From Bacillota bacterium (GTDB lineage Bacteria > Bacillota > Dethiobacteria > DTU022 > UBA8154): 40,794 bases of DNA. Position numbers and translations under genes: made by a program. Numbering within the stretch: the stretch's first letter is position 1; each line of letters opens with the position of its first letter. A model generated the notes under the pieces. That model searched no databases. It saw only the letters and a program-made list of their open reading frames with translations, and was not told the DNA's origin. Of this stretch, positions 8,031 to 14,577 are shown in pieces. Where the stretch lies: the NCBI GenBank assembly GCA_012839215.1, contig DUNV01000106.1, positions 1 to 40,794 on the forward strand, written 5' to 3'.

Positions 8031-8458
8031 GCGAACAATTTGAACCCAATGTGGTAGCATTTTTGTGTAACTGGTGTACCTATGCCGGTGCTGACCTTGC
8101 TGGCACGAGCAGGATGCATTATGAACCCAACGTCAATATCATTAGAGTGATGTGCAGCGGTAGGGTTAACCCTCTTTTTGTGGTGAATGCCCTACAGCAG
8201 GGTGCCGATAGCGTCCTGGTTTCCGGTTGCCACCCGGGGGATTGCCATTATATGGAAGGCAATTATTATGCCCGGCGTCGGTTTACTTTGATGAAGGAAC
8301 TCCTCGATTATGTGGGCGTTGACCCCCAAAGGTTTCATATGAGTTGGGTTTCAGCCTCGGAGGGCAACAAATGGAAAGATGTCGTGGGCGAAGTAGTTAA
8401 GGAAACAAAGGAAGTAGGCTCCTTTGAACAATTTCAGAGGGATAAGATTAACTGGTAA
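8027..8458 (+). CDS. MvhD/FlxD-like [2Fe-2S] subunit
   Basis: MvhD-type proteins are small iron-sulfur subunits that deliver electrons from a hydrogenase or NADH module to HdrA. The 143-residue product has the family pattern FLCNWCTYAGADLAG, then VMCSGRVNP and GCHPGDCHYMEGN (Cys 14, 17, 43, 68, 73). The ATG overlaps the hdrA stop by 3 nt and a GGGGG run precedes it. A longer frame starts at 7916 but that part lies inside hdrA and is not coding. Because no hydrogenase genes follow and an NAD-binding subunit does, FlxD of the NADH-linked FlxABCD-Hdr complex is the best parallel. That assignment rests on context. Confidence 0.88.
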   Translation: MSEQFEPNVVAFLCNWCTYAGADLAGTSRMHYEPNVNIIRVMCSGRVNPLFVVNALQQGADSVLVSGCHPGDCHYMEGNYYARRRFTLMKELLDYVGVDPQRFHMSWVSASEGNKWKDVVGEVVKETKEVGSFEQFQRDKINW

Positions 8459-8474
8459 GGAGGAGGAGAAATAG

Positions 8475-9458
8475 TTGGCAGATCTGGAAAAACTCATAAC
8501 TGTAGCCAAAGAAACTGTCTCACGGGATGATGTCAAACATTTGATCGGCTGGAGACAAGGAACGTACGGCTTCAGGGTATCTCCGCACTTTATCACAGAA
8601 CCGGAGGAAGCAGATAAGCTCATCTTCTCGCCTCTTTGCAACAGTAATCTGGTTAACTATCTGACCTGGGTTGAAAAGCTTCCCGTCCCCCGGGGGCAGG
8701 AGGCCGATACACGTAAAGTTGCCCTGATGGTCAAAGGTTGTGATAGTCGTGCGGTGGTTCAGCTATTGATTGAACAGGGAATTAAAAGGGAAGACGTTAT
8801 TGTCATTGGGTGCCCCTGTGAAGGGGTTATAGATTTAGCCAAGGCCGAAGAAATGTTTCCTAATGTGCTGGAGCAGGTTGAAGCCCGTTGGGATGGTGAG
8901 AAGATCGTTTTTAAACTGCCCGATGGTGAAAAAGCGGTGCCCCGGGAGGATGTTTTGGCGGACAAGTGCCTGAGATGCCGCTATCCCAATCCTGTTCTCT
9001 CGGATGTTCTTCTTGGGGACGAAGTGAAAACCGAGGGCAATGATGACTATGCCGATGTAGATGGAATGGAGGAAAAAACCACCAAAGAGCGCTGGGCTTT
9101 CTGGGAAGAGCAGTTTTCCTCCTGTATCCGCTGTTATTCCTGTCGAAATGTTTGTCCTATGTGTTATTGTGAAGACTGCATTCTTGACAGGCTAAACCCA
9201 ACGTGGATTAACCGTTCCAATAACATTTCCGAGAATACAGCTTTCCACCTTGCACGTGCTTTTCACTTGGCGGGACGTTGTATTGAATGCGGGGAATGTG
9301 AAAGGGTTTGTCCGGTCAATATTCCTATCATGACACTGAACAGGAAGCTAACAAAAGAAGTTCGAGAAAAATTTGACTATGATCCGGGGACAGATCCTGA
9401 TTCCAAGCCGCTTCAGGCCAGCTACCTTCCAAATGATCAGGAAAACTTCATTCTCTAG
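8475..9458 (+). CDS. FlxC-like 4Fe-4S subunit (FrhB/FdhB-like N-terminal part)
   Basis: The 327-residue product has an N-terminal domain like the beta subunits of F420-dependent hydrogenases and dehydrogenases (VALMVKGCDSRAVVQLL, VIGCPCEGVIDL), a CLRCRYPNP motif, then two ferredoxin motifs (CIRCYSCRNVCPMCYCEDC and CIECGECERVCPVN). It should relay electrons within the complex. The start is TTG at 8475 behind GGAGGAGG, 16 nt after the previous gene. Its place next to the MvhD-like gene mirrors flxC-flxD in sulfate reducers, and I use the Flx name only by analogy. Several cysteines beyond the eight needed for two cubanes suggest additional clusters. Confidence 0.82.
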   Translation: MADLEKLITVAKETVSRDDVKHLIGWRQGTYGFRVSPHFITEPEEADKLIFSPLCNSNLVNYLTWVEKLPVPRGQEADTRKVALMVKGCDSRAVVQLLIEQGIKREDVIVIGCPCEGVIDLAKAEEMFPNVLEQVEARWDGEKIVFKLPDGEKAVPREDVLADKCLRCRYPNPVLSDVLLGDEVKTEGNDDYADVDGMEEKTTKERWAFWEEQFSSCIRCYSCRNVCPMCYCEDCILDRLNPTWINRSNNISENTAFHLARAFHLAGRCIECGECERVCPVNIPIMTLNRKLTKEVREKFDYDPGTDPDSKPLQASYLPNDQENFIL

Positions 9459-9469
9459 AGGTGGGTGCT

Positions 9470-10483
9470 ATGGATAATATGAAATTACCGAAGGAAAAGG
9501 TAGGAGACTTTCTTGCCAAGCTGGGGAAGGAAAAATTTCGTGTTCCCCGGGAAATTGGCGGGCGCAGTGAGTTTGCCCCTCCAAATGGAGAAAGCAATGT
9601 GGACTTTAGCCTTCCCAATACCACGGTACCGCTGAAAAGCCTCTTTTATCCGCAGACAGAAACGCTGTACCGTTTTGAGGTTGGGGATACCGTCCCGAAA
9701 ACCTCTGTAGTTGCAGAGGAAATGATCATCATGGGGGTTCGCCCCTGTGATGCCAGGGCCCTGACTATTGTAGACAAGCTCTTTTCCTGGGATCCTGAAG
9801 ATCCCTATTACCTGGCCAAAAGGGAAAAAGCAACCTTAATCGGACTCGCCTGCCAGGAACCACGTGTAAACTGTTTTTGTACTTCCCTGGGAGGCGGCCC
9901 GGCATCCACTGAAGGGCTGGACATCTTAATGACAGATCTGGGTGACAGTTATTTATTCCAGGTTTTGACGGAAAAAGGGGAAAAGATCTGTCAGGAGGCC
10001 GGGGACATACTTGTAAAATCCGAAGACAACGATGTGCAGGCAGCAGAAAAAGCTCACAACGATGCTGCCTCCAAGATCGTCAGGGGAATTGAGGCAGATA
10101 GTATTCCTGAAAAATTGCCACAGCTTTGGGAAAGTGACATCTGGAAAAAAACTGCTGATCCCTGTCTAGGCTGTGGAACCTGCACTTTCCTTTGTCCAAC
10201 CTGCCATTGTTTTGACATCCAGGATGAAATTGAAGGCATTGAAGGACGAAGGTATAGGGTGTGGGATTCCTGTATGTTTACAGAATACACGCTCCACACT
10301 TCCGGGCATAACCCCCGCCCAACCGGCCGGGAGAGGACTCGCAACAGGATTAATCACAAGTATTCCTACTATGTTGAAAAATTCGAAGTGATCGCCTGTG
10401 TTGGCTGTGGACGGTGTATTAATCTGTGCCCGGTGAACATCGATATTCTTAATATCTTATCGCAGGTTAAGGAGGCACTATGA
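9470..10483 (+). CDS. FlxB-like 4Fe-4S dicluster subunit (AsrA/HyhB type)
   Basis: This 337-residue protein resembles subunit A of anaerobic sulfite reductase and the beta subunit of NiFe sulfhydrogenase. It has MGVRPCDARALTIVDKL, a CQEPRVNCFC segment, then two cluster motifs, CLGCGTCTFLCPTCHC and CVGCGRCINLCPVN, near the C-terminus. Such subunits pass electrons between an NAD(P)H-oxidising FAD subunit and the rest of the complex, which fits with FlxA next door. I chose ATG 9470, 5 nt after GAGGTGG; the GTG at 9461 lies within that site. It begins 11 nt after the previous stop and overlaps the next gene by 4 nt. Confidence 0.82.
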   Translation: MDNMKLPKEKVGDFLAKLGKEKFRVPREIGGRSEFAPPNGESNVDFSLPNTTVPLKSLFYPQTETLYRFEVGDTVPKTSVVAEEMIIMGVRPCDARALTIVDKLFSWDPEDPYYLAKREKATLIGLACQEPRVNCFCTSLGGGPASTEGLDILMTDLGDSYLFQVLTEKGEKICQEAGDILVKSEDNDVQAAEKAHNDAASKIVRGIEADSIPEKLPQLWESDIWKKTADPCLGCGTCTFLCPTCHCFDIQDEIEGIEGRRYRVWDSCMFTEYTLHTSGHNPRPTGRERTRNRINHKYSYYVEKFEVIACVGCGRCINLCPVNIDILNILSQVKEAL

Positions 10484-11322
10484 AAGAGAATCCTTATCAA
10501 CCGTATATAGCCACTATCGAAGATACCTGGTATGAAACTGTGGGCGATCGGCCTGTCAAAACTTTCAAAGTGACCTTGGATGACCCTGAGGTACGGAAAA
10601 ACTGGAGCCACAGGCCCGGACAGTGTGCCATGGTTGGACGGCTGGGTATCGGGGAGAGCATGTTCTGTATTTCCTGCTCTCCGACTGAGGGAGAATTCTT
10701 GCGTTTTTCGATTTTGCGTGCCGGTAAAAACACCCAGGGCCTCCACGAACAAGAGGCTGGCGATAAAATTACCGTGCGCGGACCTTACGGCAACTACTTT
10801 CCCCTGGAGGACTGGAAGGGGAAGCATATCCTGACAATCGGCGGTGGCATTGGGCAGGCCCCCTTGCGCCCCATTGTGGAATATGTCAAGGCTAACCTCG
10901 ATCAATATGCCGGGTTGACCACTATTTATGGTGCCCGCACTTCGGGGGATCTTTGCTTCAAGGATGAGTTTGCAGAAATGGCCAGGCGTGACGATATAAA
11001 CTGTTGCCTGACTATCGATATTGAAGAAGAGGGTTGGGAATACAATGTAGGATTTGTACCGACCATGCTAATGGAAGTTAATCCCTCTCCAGACAATACG
11101 ATCGCCATCACCTGTGGACCTCCAATCATGATCAGATTTGTGTTGGAGAACCTCAAAAAACTCAACTTCGAGGATGATCAAATCTACACAACCCTGGAAA
11201 ACAGGATGAAGTGCGGTTTTGGCAAATGCGGTCGCTGCAATGCCGGGAATCTTTATGTTTGCAAGGATGGACCAGTCTTTTCCTATGCAACATTAAAAGC
11301 TGTTCCCGAAGCATTTGCCTAG
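10480..11322 (+). CDS. FlxA-like FAD/NAD(P)-binding [2Fe-2S] oxidoreductase subunit
   Basis: The 280-residue product has a ferredoxin-reductase fold. An FAD-binding barrel (residues 1-105) contains RPGQCAMV and SILRAGKNTQGLHE, an NAD(P)-binding half has TIGGGIGQAPLRP and ITCGPPIMI, and a C-terminal [2Fe-2S] motif has CGFGKCGRCNAG then C. The family includes AsrB, HyhG and PyrK. Here it is the last gene of the run and is probably the point where NADH (or NADPH) enters or leaves the Hdr complex. The ATG overlaps the upstream stop (ATGA) and AGGAGG precedes it. Preference for NAD over NADP cannot be read with confidence. Confidence 0.86.
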   Translation: MKENPYQPYIATIEDTWYETVGDRPVKTFKVTLDDPEVRKNWSHRPGQCAMVGRLGIGESMFCISCSPTEGEFLRFSILRAGKNTQGLHEQEAGDKITVRGPYGNYFPLEDWKGKHILTIGGGIGQAPLRPIVEYVKANLDQYAGLTTIYGARTSGDLCFKDEFAEMARRDDINCCLTIDIEEEGWEYNVGFVPTMLMEVNPSPDNTIAITCGPPIMIRFVLENLKKLNFEDDQIYTTLENRMKCGFGKCGRCNAGNLYVCKDGPVFSYATLKAVPEAFA

Positions 11323-11329
11323 GAAGCAG

Positions 11330-11380
11330 TGCATCACGGGGACGGTTCTCCCGTTGCAATAGGAGAACCGTCCCTATGCT
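11330..11380. repeat. Palindromic repeat, diverged copy
   Basis: A 29-nt arm at 11330-11358 contains the core GGGACGGTTCTCC. A shortened opposite arm (GGAGAACCGTCCC, 11362-11374) follows after a few bases, so the unit folds into a 13-bp hairpin. It starts 7 nt after the flxA-like stop. It belongs to the same family as the units at 11437, 12114 and 12201, but the 28-nt spacer of those copies is missing. It may help end or stabilise the operon transcript. Confidence 0.75.
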
Positions 11381-11392
11381 TTATCGAAGTTT

Positions 11393-11426
11393 GGCAGACA
11401 GCAGACTAAAAGCCGTCTGCCTTTTT
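11393..11426 (+). terminator. Intrinsic terminator of the Hdr/Etf/Flx operon
   Basis: GGCAGAC at 11393-11399 can pair with GTCTGCC at 11415-11421; alternatively GCAGAC at 11401-11406 pairs with GTCTGC at 11415-11420 over an 8-nt loop. TTTTT follows at 11422-11426. It lies 70 nt after the last gene of the operon, with a repeat hairpin in between. Confidence 0.7.
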
Positions 11427-11436
11427 GCATCACGAG

Positions 11437-11522
11437 TGCAACACGGGGACGGTTCTCCTGTTGCAGTGCCCTGGAAGAAAAAATAGCGAAGAATGCAACA
11501 GAAGAACCGTCCCCGTGTTGCA
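11437..11522. repeat. 86-nt palindromic repeat unit, copy upstream of rseC
   Basis: Two 29-nt arms (11437-11465 and 11494-11522) are inverted copies with one mismatch and share the core CGGGGACGGTTCT. They are separated by a 28-nt spacer beginning GTGCCCTGG and ending GCGAAGAA, which is also conserved in the copies at 12114 and 12201. No open frame in it is credible. It behaves like a REP/MITE-type element. Confidence 0.85.
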
Positions 11523-11567
11523 TTACAGTACCGGCGATTGGGATAACATAAATTTAATTGGATAACC

Positions 11568-11596
11568 TTGATCAGGGGCGCATTTCGTTTTATACT
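11568..11596 (+). promoter_or_regulatory. Promoter of the rseC-like gene
   Basis: TTGATC (11568-11573) and TATACT (11591-11596) are separated by 17 nt, 34 nt before the ATG. The gene is therefore probably transcribed separately from the operon upstream. Confidence 0.65.
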
Positions 11597-11630
11597 ATAC
11601 TTGATTTAGCGAAAAGAGGTATGTTCTATA

Positions 11631-12113
11631 ATGGACGAGATAATGGATCATTATGGTCAGGTTATCGAGCTGGCTGGGGATGATAGGGCCCTGGTCAGGG
11701 TTCGCAGGAATTCCGCCTGTGGTAGCTGTGGGCGTTGTGGCGGCTTTTTTGGTGACCCGGAAAAAAATCATGAAATGCTTGTGGAAGTTAACAACCCCAT
11801 TGGTGCCAAGGCCGGCCAATTGGTTCGGCTGGAGGCCAAGGCCAGTGAAATGCTTATGGCGGCCGTTCTTCTCTATTTTGTTCCACTGATGGGCCTGCTC
11901 CTAGGACTTGTCGTTAGTCGAAACTGGGCATTGAGGGTTTTGCCAACGATAAACGCAGATCTATTTGGAATTGGCATCGGATTGTTTACTATGGTGCTGG
12001 TATTTTTTGTTTTACGCCTTGCTGAAAGGCGTATTACCAGTGGTAAACGTTTCAAGGCAGTTATCACCGCTATTATCCGGGAAGAGGAAATCCCGGAACA
12101 TGTCATTCCCTAG
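11631..12113 (+). CDS. RseC/SoxR-reducing-system family membrane protein
   Basis: The 160-residue protein has an N-terminal cytosolic domain with the conserved cysteine set CGSCGRC (near residues 29-35), then two hydrophobic segments at about residues 77-98 and 107-127, and a basic tail. This is the RseC/MucC architecture. In many anaerobes rseC-like genes travel with rnf genes and are thought to act in electron transfer or Fe-S insertion; here the neighbour is an Hdr/Etf locus instead. AGAGGT lies 10 nt before the ATG. The gene is framed by copies of the same palindromic repeat on both sides. Its molecular role is not established. Confidence 0.8.
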   Translation: MDEIMDHYGQVIELAGDDRALVRVRRNSACGSCGRCGGFFGDPEKNHEMLVEVNNPIGAKAGQLVRLEAKASEMLMAAVLLYFVPLMGLLLGLVVSRNWALRVLPTINADLFGIGIGLFTMVLVFFVLRLAERRITSGKRFKAVITAIIREEEIPEHVIP

Positions 12114-12199
12114 TGCATCACGGGGACGGTTCTCCTGTTGCAGTGCCCTAGAAGAAAAAATAGCGAAGAATGCAACAGAAGAACCGTCCCCGTGATGCA
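12114..12199. repeat. 86-nt palindromic repeat unit, copy downstream of rseC
   Basis: Arms at 12114-12142 and 12171-12199 are inverted copies with a single mismatch. The 28-nt spacer differs from the upstream copy by one base. The unit begins directly at the rseC stop codon. Compared with the 11437 copy, the outer ends read TGCATCA instead of TGCAACA on both arms, so the arms appear to have changed together. Confidence 0.85.
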
Positions 12200-12200
12200 C

Positions 12201-12334
12201 TGTTGCAGTGCCCTGGAAGAAAAAATAGCGAAGAATGCAACAGAAGAACCGTCCCCGTGATGCAGTGATGCACAGCGAGTGCAACAGAAGAACCGTCCCC
12301 GTGATGCACAACAGAAGAACCGTCCCCGTGATGC
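12201..12334. repeat. Tandem truncated copies of the palindromic repeat
   Basis: A unit lacking most of its left arm (12201-12264: 7 nt of left arm, the spacer and a full right arm) is followed by two more right arms only (12280-12308 and 12309-12334). All carry the core AGAACCGTCCCCGTGATGCA. This looks like repeated partial duplication. Without left arms they cannot form the hairpin alone, but they could pair with the complete left arm at 12114. Confidence 0.8.
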
Positions 12335-12353
12335 ACAGCCTGAGTTTTCACTG

Positions 12354-12382
12354 TTGCGGAAAGGATGGATATGTGTTAAAAT
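12354..12382 (+). promoter_or_regulatory. Promoter of the lysine riboswitch/lysA transcript
   Basis: TTGCGG (12354-12359) and TAAAAT (12377-12382) are separated by 17 nt. Transcription would start near 12389, about 33 nt before the riboswitch aptamer. Confidence 0.55.
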
Positions 12383-12421
12383 ACTAGTGAAAAGTGAATA
12401 ATACCTCATCTCTTTAACCGG

Positions 12422-12605
12422 GGTGAGGTAGAGGAGCGGTTGGTAATGAGTAAACACGCCTAAATGCCGGGAGGATAGCGTGTCGAAAGGTGCCGCCGCC
12501 GAAGCTTTTAGCCCTTCCCGGGGGACTAAAGGCTGGTTTGCCAGTGAACAACTGGCTGACTGTCATCTGGTAAAACCCTTTTACCAGATGGAGCGCTATC
12601 TCACC
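12422..12605 (+). promoter_or_regulatory. Lysine riboswitch (L box) aptamer
   Basis: The outer helix P1 is formed by GGTGAGGTAG (12422-12431) and CTATCTCACC (12596-12605) with one wobble pair. Inside are the conserved lysine-aptamer segments GTAGAGGAGCG, ATGAGTA, GAAAGGTGCCGCCGCCGAAG, a GGCTGG...GACTGTCATCTGG arm and GATGGAGCGCTATC. The length (184 nt) and arrangement match the family. Placement before lysA, a lysine-biosynthesis gene, supports the call. Lysine binding should favour the terminator at 12632 and so repress lysA. Confidence 0.93.
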
Positions 12606-12631
12606 AAGGGTTCGAGAGGTTTGACATGTTT

Positions 12632-12671
12632 AAACGACTGATGGTTGAGCCTGTTAGTCGTTTTTATTTTT
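12632..12671 (+). terminator. Riboswitch expression-platform terminator
   Basis: AACGACTGA pairs with TTAGTCGTT (one G-T pair) around an inner GG/CC stem, followed by TTTTTATTTTT. It lies 27 nt after the lysine aptamer and just before the lysA ribosome binding site, as expected for a transcriptional OFF switch. Confidence 0.85.
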
Positions 12672-12692
12672 CCATGGGGGGAGGTGAAGATA

Positions 12693-13997
12693 TTGCTTAT
12701 GGCAGGTTCCGGGCGTATTAATGATAATGGGCACCTGGAGATCGGGGGCTGCGATACCGTTGAATTGGCAGGAAGATATGGGACACCCCTATATGTTATG
12801 GATGAAAGGTTAATCAGGGAGAACTGCCGGCGTTATCAAAATGCCCTCAAGAAAGCGTATCCCTTTGGTGAGATTTTTTATGCCGGTAAAGCATTTTTGA
12901 TTGTGGCTATGGCTGCCCTAATCAATGAAGAGGGGCTGGGACTGGATGTTGTCTCAGGCGGGGAACTCTTTACAGCTGGCAGGGCAGGGTTTTCGCCCGG
13001 GCGAATCTGTTTTCATGGTAATAACAAATCGCGGGAAGAAATTGCCCAGGCCCTAGAAGCTGGGGTAGGCAGGATAGTGGTGGATAGTCTTTCTGAGTTA
13101 GAGGAGCTGCTCCTCCTGACTGATCGTACAAGGGAAAGGCCGGTGATTTTACTACGCATCAGACCCGGCATCGAGGTCCATACCCACAGTTATATTCAAA
13201 CCGGGCAGGAGGACTCAAAATTTGGTTTTGGATTGCAGGATGAGGATACCTGGAGGGCTATCAATCTGGCACTTTTAAATAGGGAGAAGGTGGAGCTGTG
13301 CGGGTTCCATTGCCATATTGGTTCCCAGATATTTCAGAATGAGCCTTTTGCCCTTGCCGCGGAGGCTATGTTTGATTTTATGGTGGAGGTCAAAGAGAAA
13401 ACCGGTTTTATTGCCACGCAGCTAAGTATGGGCGGCGGGCTAGGCATTCGTTATACAAAGGAGGATAGGCCTCCTTCGATAGAAACTTTTGTCGAGTTTG
13501 TAGCTGCCAGGGTGAAAAATGCTGCAGCGCAAAGAAAATTTCCTCTGCCACAACTATTGCTTGAGCCCGGCCGTTCCATCGTTGGGGAGGCGGGAACCAC
13601 CCTTTACTGCATTGGAACAATTAAAGATATTCCCGGGGTGCGGCGTTATGTGGCTGTGGACGGTGGGATGGCGGACAATATACGGCCAGCTCTTTACCAG
13701 GCTGTTTACGGCGCCGCCCTGGCTAATAGGGCGGGGGAGAAGCCATCTGAAATGGTCACTATTGCCGGCAAGGCCTGTGAATCGGGCGATATCCTCATTC
13801 AAGAAACCCTTTTGCCCCCGGTGGAGAAAGGGGATCTTTTGGCTGTATTTTCTACCGGCGCCTATTGTTATGCTATGGCTAGTAATTATAACCGCACTCC
13901 CCGCCCGGCAGTTCTTTTTGTTGGCGAGGGGAAGGCCAGGGTTGTGGCTAGAAGGGAAACCTACGAGGACCTTATTCGCCTAGAGAAACCAATCTAG
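12693..13997 (+). CDS. lysA: Diaminopimelate decarboxylase
   Basis: LysA removes CO2 from meso-diaminopimelate to give L-lysine, the last step of the DAP pathway. The protein is a fold-III PLP enzyme. The PLP lysine is in FYAGKAFL, other motifs are GLDVVSGGEL, the substrate loop FHGNNKS, the phosphate-binding GGGLGIRY, LLEPGRSIVGEAG and the catalytic CESGD. Residues near YAMASNYNRTPRPA complete the C-terminal barrel. I chose TTG 12693, 8 nt behind GGGGGGAGG; ATG 12699 is the alternative and differs by two residues. Frames starting earlier run through the terminator and are not real. It is controlled by the lysine riboswitch upstream. Confidence 0.93.
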   Translation: MLMAGSGRINDNGHLEIGGCDTVELAGRYGTPLYVMDERLIRENCRRYQNALKKAYPFGEIFYAGKAFLIVAMAALINEEGLGLDVVSGGELFTAGRAGFSPGRICFHGNNKSREEIAQALEAGVGRIVVDSLSELEELLLLTDRTRERPVILLRIRPGIEVHTHSYIQTGQEDSKFGFGLQDEDTWRAINLALLNREKVELCGFHCHIGSQIFQNEPFALAAEAMFDFMVEVKEKTGFIATQLSMGGGLGIRYTKEDRPPSIETFVEFVAARVKNAAAQRKFPLPQLLLEPGRSIVGEAGTTLYCIGTIKDIPGVRRYVAVDGGMADNIRPALYQAVYGAALANRAGEKPSEMVTIAGKACESGDILIQETLLPPVEKGDLLAVFSTGAYCYAMASNYNRTPRPAVLFVGEGKARVVARRETYEDLIRLEKPI

Positions 13998-14577
13998 AAA
14001 CTTTTATCGGCATCTTTCCGTGGGGCATAGGTTGCCTTGGGTAGGTTGCTGGCCCAGTACTCCGGTTTTTAGTGTCTTTAGGTCTTTCGTCTCAGCTTTC
14101 GCCCTTCGCTTGCCTTCCCGGCAGAGCTGCTTTCCATGGCAGCATGCCGGCTGCAGACGTCCTGTCTGCATGGCAAGCATTGGACTCAGGCCTTGACGGG
14201 ACCTTGAGCGGCCCTAAAACAGTCGACCTTGTCCAGCATCCTTCCACAAGGATGTTTGTATTTGGTGTTTTTAACGAAATAGTTGCTAAAATTGGGGTGT
14301 GGCTGGCCACTGCAGGCTGAGCTGACTTGGCAGCGGCGGCAGAAAGCACCGGCAGAGGGCCCCGGCCGGGGGCTGCCCTGCAGGCAAGGATGCCTGCAGC
14401 TTGCAACGACCAAGATGGTCGTATTTGCAGGGAAGGCCGCCAAGGGCAGGGGTCCGGGCCGGCAGAAGCTTTCCGCCGTTGCCCCGGAACGAAGCCGTAG
14501 TCCCGGCCACACCGGACCCGTGGGCGAAAAGTTTTTCCATGGTTTCAGATATAAGATATTTTACGAGGAGGATGGTT
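13998..14577. other. GC-rich, hairpin-filled intergenic region of unknown function
   Basis: This 580-nt stretch between lysA and asd has no recognisable gene. It is richer in G+C than its surroundings, most of all from 14300 to 14520. It contains several inverted repeats: TGCAGAC/GTCTGCA (14152-14170), CATCCTT/AAGGATG followed by T-rich sequence (14237-14254, a possible lysA terminator), a perfect 9-bp stem CTGCAGGCA/TGCCTGCAG (14378-14399), ACGACCA/TGGTCGT (14406-14422) and a nested structure at 14450-14519. It may be a structured RNA or the remnant of a mobile element. Confidence 0.5.
14450..14519 (+). other. Nested stem structure upstream of asd
   Basis: The outer stem pairs GGGTCCGG (14450-14457) with CCGGACCC (14512-14519). 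Next inside, GCCGG (14458-14462) pairs with CCGGC (14503-14507). The inner hairpin pairs TTCCG (14471-14475) with CGGAA (14485-14489), with flanking GCTT/AAGC pairs. It ends 58 nt before the asd start. It may be a cis-acting RNA in the asd leader, but I know no family that matches. Confidence 0.4.

Noticed and set aside
12012-12457. Minus-strand frames through the repeat cluster
   Set aside because: They are translations of the palindromic repeats, with the same short peptide (such as ASRGRFFCC) repeated in different frames.
12608-12622. GGTTCGAGA that resembles a tRNA T-loop
   Set aside because: No acceptor, D or anticodon arms can be formed; it lies between the lysine aptamer and its terminator.
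14072-14577. Frames on both strands in the lysA-asd gap
   Set aside because: Low-complexity Ala/Pro/Arg-rich translations from GC-rich hairpin sequence; no ribosome binding sites or motifs. The long frame into asd begins well before a better ATG at 14578.
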